This document shows, one piece after another, positions 46,460-54,623 of a stretch of DNA of 64,000 nucleotides. Position 1 is the stretch's first letter. The number at the start of each line of letters is the position of its first letter. This DNA is from Paenibacillus sp. Soil787 (GTDB taxonomy: Bacteria > Bacillota > Bacilli > Paenibacillales > NBRC-103111), in NCBI RefSeq assembly GCF_001429545.1, contig NZ_LMSP01000001.1:312449-376448 (forward strand). The letters run 5' to 3'. The translations under genes and the position numbers were made by a program. The notes beneath the pieces are model-generated. The model worked only from the letters and a program-made list of their open reading frames with translations, searched no databases and had not been told where the DNA came from.

Positions 46460-46502
46460 GGGGGGGACGGCTTGCTCCGTAAAACTGCAAGTCGTTTCCC
46501 CT
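46460..46502 (+). terminator. Stem-loop after the binding-lipoprotein gene
   Basis: GGGG-GACG-CTTGC pairs with GCAAG-CGTT-CCCC around a loop; there is no T-run, so it more likely stabilises the lipoprotein mRNA or partly terminates than fully stops transcription. Confidence 0.45.
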
Positions 46503-46527
46503 TTCTATGATCGGGGAGGGGTAAAGA

Positions 46528-47415
46528 GTGACTCCAAGACGCAGCAATGCCCGCATGATTCGAGAATGGGTTACGGCTTACAGCTTCTTGCTTCCCAATA
46601 TGTTGGGATTGATGATATTTGTTTTTATACCGATTCTATATGCTTTTTATGTAAGTTTGCATGAATGGAACGCGCTATCGCCGAAAGTGTACGTTGGGTT
46701 TCAGAACTATGTAACCTTACTCTCGGACGATCAGTGGTGGCATTCCGTAACCAGAACCTTGCTGTTTAGTGTTGTTTATGTGCCTTTGTTATTTTGTCTC
46801 GCTTTGCTTTCCGCATTGTTAGTGAATGGGCTTCGTGGTAAGACGATGGGCGTGGTCAGAACGATGTTTCTCCTGCCATTTGCCGTCACATCGGTCATTT
46901 CAGCGATCATTGCGATGTTTTTGCTCGATCCTAGGAACGGCCTTGCCAACCAGCTGCTTTCTTTGATCGGAATCGGAACCCAGCAATTTCTTGGGTCTCC
47001 TACACAAGCCATTTATTGTGTCATTCTCACCTTGCTTTGGATTAACTTAGGCTATAACATGACTATTTTTCTATCAGCTATCAAGGAAATTCCGATTGAT
47101 TATTTCGAAGCGGCCCATATTGACGGGGCAACCCGCTTTCAAAGCTTTCGGCATATCACATTCCCCTTATTGCGGGAAACGAATACGTTTATTTTGATTG
47201 TCACGACGATCGCGTCCTTTCAAATTTTCGACCATATCATCGTTATGACAAAAGGCGGACCGATGGATTCAACGGAGGTTAGCGTACTTTATATCTTTAA
47301 ACAAGCGTTCCAAATGTTGAATATGGGGTATTCTTCCGCGCTCGCGTTTGTCTTGTTCCTGATTGTTTTCGCATTTTCGATGATACAACTCAAATTTTTC
47401 TCTTCTAAAGATTAG
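46528..47415 (+). CDS. Sugar ABC permease, MalF-like
   Basis: A 295-residue membrane subunit with about six helices and the EAA loop YFEAAHIDGATRFQSFRHITFPLL near residue 193. The opening LLPNMLGLMIFVFIPILYAFYVSLHEW is typical of the family. GTG 46528 is supported by GGGGAGGGG at 46513-46520. It pairs with the permease at 47427. Confidence 0.94.
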   Translation: MTPRRSNARMIREWVTAYSFLLPNMLGLMIFVFIPILYAFYVSLHEWNALSPKVYVGFQNYVTLLSDDQWWHSVTRTLLFSVVYVPLLFCLALLSALLVNGLRGKTMGVVRTMFLLPFAVTSVISAIIAMFLLDPRNGLANQLLSLIGIGTQQFLGSPTQAIYCVILTLLWINLGYNMTIFLSAIKEIPIDYFEAAHIDGATRFQSFRHITFPLLRETNTFILIVTTIASFQIFDHIIVMTKGGPMDSTEVSVLYIFKQAFQMLNMGYSSALAFVLFLIVFAFSMIQLKFFSSKD

Positions 47416-47426
47416 GCGGTGCTACT

Positions 47427-48239
47427 ATGAGAATAATGAACCGGATCATATGGAGGGCGGTTTCGATCATTGTCGGGGTCGCCATGATTTTTCCCATTTA
47501 CATGCTGTTTATCGGATCTTTTCGTTCAGAGACTCATATTTTCGACATTCAACTATGGCCGACTGAAATTGAGTTTTCCAATTTTGTAGAGGCTGTCACC
47601 TCGTCGCATTTGCTTAGGTCGATTATGAACTCCGTTATTGTGTCTACTACCGTGACTGCGATTGCCATGCTGTTCCATGCGATGTCCGGCTATGCGCTTG
47701 CTCGCTTTCAATTTCCAGGGAAAAATGTCATCTTTGCATGGATGCTCAGCACATTAATGATCCCATTCGCTGTGATCATGCTGCCACTCTATTTAATTAC
47801 AAAAAATTTAGGCATGACCAACTCTTTTGCCGGTTTGATCATACCTGCCATTTTTAACGCTTATGGAATTTTTCTGTTCCGCCAGTTTTATCGGGAATTT
47901 CCAAAAGAGCTCGAAGAGGCAGCCTATATAGAAGGGCTTTCTCAAGCAGGGACGTTTTTCCGAATCGCATTGCCGCTTTCCATGCCGATTATTGCTCCAT
48001 TAACCATTGGATTTTTCTTAGCCAATTGGAATTCCTATATCTGGCCTCTCATCATTACGCAAAAAGAGACGATGTGGGTCATTCAGGTACAACTGGCTAA
48101 CTTGGTTGGCGGGGGTTATGTGACTCCGTGGAATATTGTGCTTGCAGCGGCCGTAATAGCCGCATTGCCTACTTTCTTATTGTTCTTCTTTATGCAGAGA
48201 TATTTGGTAGAAGGAATCAAAATGACCGGCATTAAATGA
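47427..48239 (+). CDS. Sugar ABC permease, MalG-like
   Basis: A 270-residue permease with PIYMLFIGSFRSETHIF near the start, MLPLYLITKNLGMTNSFAGLI and the EAA loop LEEAAYIEGLSQAGTFFRIALPLS, ending RYLVEGIKMTGIK. It starts at ATG 47427 with a weak GGCGG site, 11 bases after the first permease. The GH172 gene follows in the same direction after 35 bases. Confidence 0.94.
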   Translation: MRIMNRIIWRAVSIIVGVAMIFPIYMLFIGSFRSETHIFDIQLWPTEIEFSNFVEAVTSSHLLRSIMNSVIVSTTVTAIAMLFHAMSGYALARFQFPGKNVIFAWMLSTLMIPFAVIMLPLYLITKNLGMTNSFAGLIIPAIFNAYGIFLFRQFYREFPKELEEAAYIEGLSQAGTFFRIALPLSMPIIAPLTIGFFLANWNSYIWPLIITQKETMWVIQVQLANLVGGGYVTPWNIVLAAAVIAALPTFLLFFFMQRYLVEGIKMTGIK

Positions 48240-48274
48240 TGCCGGTTCAATAACAACAAGGAGCTGATTCCATT

Positions 48275-49369
48275 ATGTTAGGATCATCGTTAAGAGATTT
48301 GTACCGCACTCGCCAAGGTAAACGCAAAAGGGCTTCCAGCTATGATACAACAGGAGGAAACCGTGACTATAGCAAGCTGTACCCAGGAGAAAAAATCAAA
48401 ATATTTGATATTGACGGCTCCGGCTGTATTACGCATATTTGGATGACAATGGCTCCGCTTGACGACGCTGCAATCGAAACATACCTGCACCGAAAAGTCG
48501 TACTCAAGATGTATTGGGATGGGGAAGAGAATCCGAGTGTACAGGCTCCGATTGGCGACTTCTTCGGTATGGGACACGGCATTACGAAAAACTTCAGCTC
48601 TGCGCCCCTTGCGATGAGTCCGGAAGATGGAAGAGCGCTGAATTGCTTCTTCCCGATGCCGTTTGGCCGCAATGCCAGAATTGAGGTCGAATCCGATGCC
48701 GATCAACCGATCAAATTTTACTACTATATCGATTACGAACAATATGCATTCCCGATCGATAGCGAGCTTAGGTTTCATGCCATTTGGCGCCGCGAACTTA
48801 CGGATGGTATCGAGGATACCATTTCCAATGCGCTTTTTGAATTCGGAGGAAAAAATATAACGGGCGACGGCAACTATGTGATGTTGGATGCAGTTGGAAA
48901 GGGCCATTATGTCGGCTGCAACCTGAACATTCATAACCTGCGTATGACGCGGGAATGGAACTGGTATGGAGAAGGGGACGATATGATCTTCATTGATGGC
49001 GAACCATGGCCGCCTTCACTCCATGGAACGGGGATGGAAGATTATTTCAATACGGCTTGGTGTCCTCAGCAGGAACAATGTACGCCAAATCATGGTCTTA
49101 TCCTAGGCGGAGGTCCGAACTGGTCAGGCAAAATCTCAGCGTATCGGTTCCACATTGAAGATCCTGTGATGTTCGACACGTCCATTAAAGTGACAATTGA
49201 ACATGGACATAATAACCATCGCAGTGACGATTATTCCAGTACCGCATATTGGTATCAGACGGAGCCTCATAAAGATCATCCCATTATTTTGCCTGTAGCC
49301 AAAAGATTGCCACTTGCTGATATTTTAACCTTCAATCAGAATGACTTGAAAACATGTTTTGATTATTGA
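48275..49369 (+). CDS. GH172 (DUF2961) glycoside hydrolase, second copy
   Basis: A 364-residue cytoplasmic GH172 protein. Shared family segments include GSGCITHIWMTMAP, MYWDGEENPSVQAPIGDFFG, LNCFFPMPFGRNARIEVES, KGHYVGCNLNIHN, and GTGMEDYFNTAWCPQQ; the IGDFF and GMEDYF acidic residues parallel those of the first copy. AAGGAG precedes ATG 48275. It closes the MalEFG-type transporter operon, so its substrate is probably what that transporter imports. Both fructan-type and D-arabinofuranoside activities are known in the family. A hairpin at 49383-49422 follows. Confidence 0.9.
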   Translation: MLGSSLRDLYRTRQGKRKRASSYDTTGGNRDYSKLYPGEKIKIFDIDGSGCITHIWMTMAPLDDAAIETYLHRKVVLKMYWDGEENPSVQAPIGDFFGMGHGITKNFSSAPLAMSPEDGRALNCFFPMPFGRNARIEVESDADQPIKFYYYIDYEQYAFPIDSELRFHAIWRRELTDGIEDTISNALFEFGGKNITGDGNYVMLDAVGKGHYVGCNLNIHNLRMTREWNWYGEGDDMIFIDGEPWPPSLHGTGMEDYFNTAWCPQQEQCTPNHGLILGGGPNWSGKISAYRFHIEDPVMFDTSIKVTIEHGHNNHRSDDYSSTAYWYQTEPHKDHPIILPVAKRLPLADILTFNQNDLKTCFDY

Positions 49370-49382
49370 TTATAATCCAATT

Positions 49383-49422
49383 GAATAACCGCTGCTCTCA
49401 TTATTGAAGGCTGCGGTTATTC
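49383..49422 (+). terminator. Hairpin after the second GH172 gene
   Basis: GAATAACCGC pairs perfectly with GCGGTTATTC around a 20-base loop. It lacks a T-run, so termination strength is uncertain. Confidence 0.5.
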
Positions 49423-49433
49423 GCATTTACGGT

Positions 49434-49448
49434 ATGTAAACGATAACA
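49434..49448. promoter_or_regulatory. LacI/CcpA-type operator, distal site
   Basis: ATGTAAACGATAACA fits the 15-base cre consensus and extends as a near-palindrome TATGTAAACGATAACATA. It lies about 190 bases upstream of the lacI-type gene. Confidence 0.55.
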
Positions 49449-49577
49449 TACTAGATAATACTAATCGCTTATTTCCAGGGAAATATCGCTGGAGAGGGGA
49501 AGATTGGCGATCTTTTTGTTGTACGCGCACTAGCCATCTTCATTTATTGACGAAACGAAATTCTCCAGATAGTATTA

Positions 49578-49595
49578 ATGTGGTAACGTTAACAT
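49578..49595. promoter_or_regulatory. LacI-type operator, proximal site
   Basis: ATGTGGTAACGTTAACAT is an imperfect palindrome centred on CG, typical of LacI-family operators, 42 bases upstream of the start codon. With the distal site it suggests autoregulation by looping. Confidence 0.55.
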
Positions 49596-49637
49596 GGAGA
49601 ATCGACTCGATGACTCCGATGTAAAGGATGGATCCTC

Positions 49638-50624
49638 TTGGTCAAAATGACAATCAAGGATATAGCTAAAGAAGCAGGGGTGTCCACAGCAACGATTTCG
49701 CGTGTTATGAACAATTCCGGTTATGTGAGTGAGGAAATCAAGCAGCAGGTGTTGGAAGTCATTCGCAAATTTAACTACCAACCAAATGCGATAGCTAGAA
49801 GTTTAAAACAAGAAAAGTCACGCAGTGTGGGAATTGTTCTGCCTGATATGACGAATCCTTATTTTATGAAAATTGCTCGTTCGATTCAGCATCGCTGTTT
49901 CCAACAAGGCTATCATCTGCTTTTTATCGACACCGAAGAGAATCCTGAGAAAGAAAGGGAAGCTCTCGAATTTTTGACGGAAAAAAGAGTTGAGGCTCTC
50001 ATTCTTGCCGGTACCGGTGAGAACAAGGATCAAATTCAAGCAATCAGTGATTCAGGCATACATGTCATTTTGGCTGACCGTCGTTTTTCCAACCTAAAAC
50101 TGGATACAGTAACAGAAGACAATATTTACGCCTCTAAGTCTGCAATTGAGTATTTACTGGAGAAAAAGCATACGCGAATAGGTATTATTAATGGTCCCAA
50201 GACGATTAGTACCGCAAGGGAAAGAAGGCAAGGCGCGATTATTGGGCTGGAGGAAGCGGGGATAACGCCATCGAATGAATTCATGTTTGAAGGTGATTAC
50301 ACCAGAGAATCGGGCATTGAAGGTATTCGCTACTTCAGCCAATTACCTGATCGCCCGACCGCTATTTTTTCAGCAAATAACGAAATGACTTTCGGTCTTT
50401 ATTTGGGTTTACAAGAATTAAGAATACCGCTGGATAGCATCGAAGTGGTTTCATTCGGCAATCTTGAATTTTCTTCTTTGTTTCACCATAAACTATCTGT
50501 CATTATGCAAAATCCTCAGGAGCTTGGGGAAACGATTGGTGATTTGTTAATTAAGCGGTTAAACGGTGATGCCGATTCTGTACAAAATATAATCTTAATG
50601 CCACACCTTGTTCCATCGAAGTAA
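49638..50624 (+). CDS. LacI-family transcriptional regulator
   Basis: A 328-residue repressor. The N-terminal helix-turn-helix is MTIKDIAKEAGVSTATISRVMNN, followed by the hinge NAIARSLK and a periplasmic-binding-protein-like effector domain opening SVGIVLPDMTNPYFMKIARSI. Its C-terminus is a little short for the family but complete. The start is probably TTG 49638, which has AAAGGA at good spacing; ATG 49647 is the alternative. Candidate targets are its own gene, the GH172/transporter operon and the palindromic operator of fucI; the fucI palindrome shares the TGTAA-CG-TTACA pattern. Confidence 0.92.
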   Translation: MVKMTIKDIAKEAGVSTATISRVMNNSGYVSEEIKQQVLEVIRKFNYQPNAIARSLKQEKSRSVGIVLPDMTNPYFMKIARSIQHRCFQQGYHLLFIDTEENPEKEREALEFLTEKRVEALILAGTGENKDQIQAISDSGIHVILADRRFSNLKLDTVTEDNIYASKSAIEYLLEKKHTRIGIINGPKTISTARERRQGAIIGLEEAGITPSNEFMFEGDYTRESGIEGIRYFSQLPDRPTAIFSANNEMTFGLYLGLQELRIPLDSIEVVSFGNLEFSSLFHHKLSVIMQNPQELGETIGDLLIKRLNGDADSVQNIILMPHLVPSK

Positions 50625-50667
50625 TAGTTATGAATAACATACTATAACACCATTAGATTTGAATGAA

Positions 50668-50704
50668 GCAAAAAGGCTGCCTATTTGATAGGCAGCCTTT
50701 TTGC
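50668..50704. terminator. Bidirectional terminator between lacI-type and P450 genes
   Basis: GCAAAAAGGCTGCCTA pairs perfectly with TAGGCAGCCTTTTTGC around a five-base loop and serves both convergent genes. Confidence 0.9.
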
Positions 50705-50712
50705 TCACAACT

Positions 50713-51975
50713 CTAAAAAGTGACGGGCAGGTCGGCTAACCCCTGTGAGCTCAGCGTAAACTGCCAGTTGACACTGTCCCTAGAAATGCGCAACCGAAGG
50801 TTGGGCATACGCCTTAGTAGGGTGGTAAAAGCAATATCTGCCTCCACGCGGGCAAGCGGTGCCCCCAAGCACATATGGATACCTTGTCCAAAGGCGAGAT
50901 GACGATTGATTTTGCGTGTAATATCCAGCTCCTCTGGCTGCGTATACTGCAGCTCATCCCGATTCACTGACTTCGTTAAGACAATAACCATGTCCCCCTT
51001 CTTGATCTGCTGCCCGGCGAGCTCGGTATCTTCAGTAGCATAACGCGGTCCCAGGATTGTGGAGGGCCCATTGAAGCGCAGCAGTTCTTCGACGGCCGAA
51101 GGAACTAGACTGAGGTCGGCCTTAAGCTTCTCCAGCTGCTCGGGATGATCCAGCAACACTAAGGAGCCGTTGGCGATCAGGTTTGAGGTTGTCTCATGGC
51201 CGGCAAAGATCAATAGCGTGATCATCGAATTCAGTTCCGCTTCGCTGAGTCGATCCCCCTCCTCTTCGATGGCGATCAACTGGCTAATCAAATCATCGGC
51301 AGGATGCCGGCGCTTGTCGGCCACTAAGTGGGCGGTGTATTCGCCGAAGGTTCGTATGTGCTCCGCGACACCCGGATCCAGCTTTCCCAGGCCCAGACCG
51401 TGCGCGATCACATTAGACCAGACATGGACCTGTGCCCGGTCTTCTTGAGGCACCCCGAGCATATCAGAAATGACGTTGATCGGTAAGGGAGCGGCATAAT
51501 CCTTAACGAGATCCATCTCGCCTTGTGCTTGCACTCGGTCGAGTAATTCGTCGGCAATCTTCTGCACGCGAGGGCGTAAGCTTTCCATATATCTTGGTGT
51601 GAACACTTTAGACACCAGCCCGCGCAACCGGCGATGATCGGGCTCATCTACAGTGAGCATGGAATAACCGGTAAAGAAGGTAGGTGGAGCGGATGGATCA
51701 GCGTTGCCAGTTAAGGATTGCCTAATGTCGTTGTTGCCATCGATAGAGCTAGCGTCTACAGTAAAGCGGGCATGATTTTTAAGTACCTGCATTGCCTCTT
51801 CCATACGTGTGACCATCCAGGCTTGTCGATCCGTTCCACCCATCGGAAACGAGATAGGAACAACAGATCCCATTGCCCTCATTTGTGCAAATATCGGAAA
51901 TGTGTTTTCACCGCTGGCTCCACTAAATATGTTGAAAGCTGCTTTTCCTGTTACGTTTTGATCAGAAATGTTCAT
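50713..51975 (-). CDS. Bacterial cytochrome P450 monooxygenase
   Basis: A 420-residue soluble P450 of the bacterial class I type. The oxygen-binding I-helix motif AGHETT is near residue 245, the ExxR motif is in VEELLR, and the haem-ligand loop FGQGIHMCLGAPLAR supplies the cysteine near residue 358. Substrate-recognition residues suggest a CYP107/CYP109-like enzyme that hydroxylates a fatty acid, terpenoid or macrolide-type compound, but the substrate cannot be read. No ferredoxin or ferredoxin reductase gene is adjacent, so redox partners must come from elsewhere. AAGGAAG precedes ATG 51975, and a strong promoter with an operator lies upstream. Confidence 0.94.
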   Translation of the reverse strand: MNISDQNVTGKAAFNIFSGASGENTFPIFAQMRAMGSVVPISFPMGGTDRQAWMVTRMEEAMQVLKNHARFTVDASSIDGNNDIRQSLTGNADPSAPPTFFTGYSMLTVDEPDHRRLRGLVSKVFTPRYMESLRPRVQKIADELLDRVQAQGEMDLVKDYAAPLPINVISDMLGVPQEDRAQVHVWSNVIAHGLGLGKLDPGVAEHIRTFGEYTAHLVADKRRHPADDLISQLIAIEEEGDRLSEAELNSMITLLIFAGHETTSNLIANGSLVLLDHPEQLEKLKADLSLVPSAVEELLRFNGPSTILGPRYATEDTELAGQQIKKGDMVIVLTKSVNRDELQYTQPEELDITRKINRHLAFGQGIHMCLGAPLARVEADIAFTTLLRRMPNLRLRISRDSVNWQFTLSSQGLADLPVTF

Positions 51976-52083
51976 GACGATCTTCCTTTCTCAAAGTGCC
52001 TTTTATTTTAGTTGAAGTCCTTCAAAATGACATGGTCTGGCTGCGGAGATCAAGTAACATACTTCTCTAGACTTAATTTACAA

Positions 52084-52103
52084 AGTGTTAGATAATTAAC
52101 ACT
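52084..52103. promoter_or_regulatory. TetR/MarR-like operator upstream of the P450 gene
   Basis: AGTGTTA-GATAAT-TAACACT is a perfect inverted repeat with 7-base arms and a 6-base spacer. It begins just after the P450 promoter's expected start point, so a repressor here would block transcription. No regulator gene of that type is nearby. Confidence 0.6.
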
Positions 52104-52114
52104 GTATAAATTAG

Positions 52115-52142
52115 ATTATATACGGAGAGCTGTTTCTTGCAA
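52115..52142 (-). promoter_or_regulatory. Sigma-A-like promoter of the P450 gene
   Basis: On the minus strand TTGCAA (52137-52142) and TATAAT (52115-52120) are separated by 16 bases, leaving a leader of roughly 130 bases. Confidence 0.6.
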
Positions 52143-52256
52143 GCTACGATTATGTGCCAAAGTGTAAAGTAATAATCTTATGATTACATTTATGTTGCTT
52201 AAGCTTTATTTAAAAGACAAGAATGCTGAAAATGTAAATTAAAAATGGAACAATAA

Positions 52257-52293
52257 ATGACTAAGGTCCTTAGGATCCTAGTCATTTTTTTTT
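52257..52293 (+). terminator. Intrinsic terminator upstream of the broken esterase
   Basis: ATGACTAAGG pairs with CCTAGTCAT (one mismatch) and runs into nine T residues. No plus-strand gene precedes it, so it may belong to a deleted gene or be part of a lost leader element. Confidence 0.7.
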
Positions 52294-52298
52294 ATTAA

Positions 52299-52909
52299 CA
52301 CTATGAAGAGGAGCCGCTAAAGTATGGCTACTTCGTGCCGCAGACTGGAAACGGCAGGCGGCCACTCATCATCTGGTTGCACGGAGCTGGAGAGGGCGGA
52401 CAGGATCCGACCATTGTACGGGCAACAAGGCGGTGAACTTGGCCAGCGATGCAATCCAAGCCAAATTTGGCGGTGCTTACATATTGGTACCGCAGACACC
52501 GATCTTCTGGATGAACGACGGCAGCGGACAGTACGGCAAGACAGGTAAGTCCAAGTATGGGGAGGCCTTGAAGGCTCTGATTGATGAGTTCATTCTCAGG
52601 AACGATGCGGCAATCGACATTCACCGAATCTATATCGGCGGCTGCTCCAATGGGGGATTTATGACCATGAGTATGGTGCTGGACTATCCGGATTTATTCG
52701 CTGCGGCATATCCGGTTTGCGAAGCGCTGTTCAATGACGTCATCAGTGATGCGGATATCGAGGCGATTAAGCACGTGCCGATTTGGTTTACCCATTCCAA
52801 GGATGATTTGATTGTGAAACCGGAGGAAACTGTAATACCGACTTATAAGCGCTTGATTAAGGCCGGTGCGAAGAATGTGTATTTCTCGTTCATTAAAAAC
52901 GTAGATTGA
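52299..52909 (+). pseudogene. Broken alpha/beta-hydrolase (prolyl-oligopeptidase-like esterase)
   Basis: Bases 52299-52430 encode a hydrolase N-terminal segment, KYGYFVPQTGN then PLIIWLHGAGEGGQDPTIV, ending in a stop. The sequence continues in the next frame from about 52420: GNKAVNLASDAIQAKFGGAY, the nucleophile motif GGCSNGGFMTMSM with the catalytic Ser, and the Asp region WFTHSKDDLIVKP. The product then stops at 52907, before the C-terminal region with the catalytic His. A frameshift and a missing end make it non-functional. Related intact proteins are secreted or cell-surface esterases acting on polysaccharides. There is no visible start codon with a ribosome site. Confidence 0.7.
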
Positions 52910-53027
52910 TAGGGGAATTTTCATATTATGCAAGGATAAGAAGACGACAAACATGCTGTTACCCGAATATAAACAAGGGAGAGTATGTTTTTTTTGATTT
53001 TAGAACTACCGTATAAGCAACACACCT

Positions 53028-53055
53028 GAATGAAGATGAGGCTTTTGGCAAATAA
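53028..53055 (+). promoter_or_regulatory. Possible sigma-G-like promoter of the gerA operon
   Basis: GAATG at 53028-53032 fits the forespore -35 pattern, and CAAATAA at 53049-53055 partly fits the -10 pattern with a 16-base spacer. Forespore expression is expected for gerA operons. Confidence 0.35.
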
Positions 53056-53084
53056 TGGAGTTAACGTGTTTGGAGGGAACAATG

Positions 53085-54623
53085 ATGAAATGGTTTAGGA
53101 AATATATGAAAGCAAGACAAGGAACGAGACATGATATCGACAAAGGCATAATAAAACGTTCTATACATTCCGTCCTGGCAAGTAATGTTGATGAAATCCG
53201 CTCAGCTTTTACTGAGACCCCTGATCTTGCAATAAGGCAGCTTGAAGTTAAACAGTTAAAGTGTCAAGCTGTACTCGTTTTTCTTGAAGGACTCGTAGAT
53301 AAAAACTCCATAAACAATAATGTAATTGACCCGCTGAAGCATAAGGAGGGAAGTGGCAATACCCTTTTCGATCTGTCTGTCACGATAGGACAAATGAAAC
53401 AGACAAATGAGTGGAGAGAAGTAGAAAGTGCTATTTTACATGGCAAAAGCGTTCTGTTCGTCGATGGCAGCAGCTCCGCCCTCGTCATAGATAGCCAAGG
53501 ATGGCCGCAAAGGGCCATTGAAGACCCGCAACTTGAGACCTCTATGAGAGGGGCGCACCAAGGATTGGTGGAAACCGGCAGCCAAAGTATTGCCATGATT
53601 CGCCGTTATATTCCTAATAAGGAGTTGAAGATCAGGCAGCTCATGGTAGGCAGCAGAGCAGAGTGCACGCTTTCTATTTTATTTTTAGCTGATGTTGCTC
53701 ACCCTGAGCTCTTGAAAGAATTGGAAGATCGCATCGTTAAATTGGATATCGACGCCATCATCAACACCGGGGAATTGGCTGAATTAATAGAGGATAATCC
53801 GTACTCCCCGTTCCCTCAATTCATTTTAACGGAACGTCCGGATGCTGTCGCTTCGCAGATTCTGCAAGGGAGACTCGCCGTTGTCGTCGATCGTTCTCCA
53901 AGTGTGTTAATCGCGCCTGCGGGGTTTACGAGTTTTTTCCAAAGCGTTGATGATTACAGCATGCGCTGGAGTGTTGCTTCTATTATACGTATGTTGAGAT
54001 TTGTGGGGTTCTTCATGGCCATATGTTTACCGGCTGGGTACATCTCGTTGATTTCATTTAATTACGAAATGATTCCATTGAAGTTGTTGTTGAATATTGG
54101 AGAATATAGAGCGCAAGTTCCATTTCCGTCTATTCTTGAAGCTCTGCTTATGGAGATTATGCTGGAAATGATCAGAGAAGCAGGAATACGTCTCCCGGCG
54201 CCTGTAGGACAATCGATCGGAGTCGTGGGAGCGATCGTCGTCGGCCAGGCCGCCGTACAGGCAGGGATCGTAAGCAATTTGATGATTATCGTCGTTGCAT
54301 CGACCGCCATAGCCTCTTTCATTATTCCAAACTATGATATGTCCGCGGCGATCCGTTTGCTTCGCTTTCCGATGATGATCATTACCTCTCTCTTTGGGAT
54401 CGTCGGCCTGGTGATCGGACTCATGACATTGGTGCTGCATCTCATCTCGCTCGAATCGCTCGGGACACCCTATGGAACCCCATTCGCGCCGATCCGTTTG
54501 GCAGATTGGAAAGATACATTCATTCGAATGCCTCTCTGGAAAATGGATAAGCGTCCTTTGAGTACAAGGCCAGTTCAATTACAAAGACAGGGCTCGAATC
54601 GCCCCGAGGGTGACGATACATGA
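53085..54623 (+). CDS. gerAA: Spore germination receptor subunit A (GerA family)
   Basis: The 512-residue membrane subunit of a nutrient germinant receptor located in the spore inner membrane. It has the long hydrophilic N-terminal domain (RSIHSVLASNVDEIRSAFTE, DGSSSALVIDSQGWPQRAIE) and the hydrophobic C-terminal half beginning at SIIRMLRFVGFFMAICLPAGY, with the conserved PAPVGQSIGVVGAIVVGQAAVQAG. ATG 53085 is favoured over 53082 by the spacing to GGAGGG. It overlaps the next gene by four bases. Binding of a small nutrient triggers germination; the ligand is unknown. Confidence 0.95.
   Translation: MKWFRKYMKARQGTRHDIDKGIIKRSIHSVLASNVDEIRSAFTETPDLAIRQLEVKQLKCQAVLVFLEGLVDKNSINNNVIDPLKHKEGSGNTLFDLSVTIGQMKQTNEWREVESAILHGKSVLFVDGSSSALVIDSQGWPQRAIEDPQLETSMRGAHQGLVETGSQSIAMIRRYIPNKELKIRQLMVGSRAECTLSILFLADVAHPELLKELEDRIVKLDIDAIINTGELAELIEDNPYSPFPQFILTERPDAVASQILQGRLAVVVDRSPSVLIAPAGFTSFFQSVDDYSMRWSVASIIRMLRFVGFFMAICLPAGYISLISFNYEMIPLKLLLNIGEYRAQVPFPSILEALLMEIMLEMIREAGIRLPAPVGQSIGVVGAIVVGQAAVQAGIVSNLMIIVVASTAIASFIIPNYDMSAAIRLLRFPMMIITSLFGIVGLVIGLMTLVLHLISLESLGTPYGTPFAPIRLADWKDTFIRMPLWKMDKRPLSTRPVQLQRQGSNRPEGDDT

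Noticed and set aside
51408..51647. Second minus-strand frame inside the P450 gene
   Set aside because: It is a different-frame shadow of the P450, which has all its motifs in the main frame.
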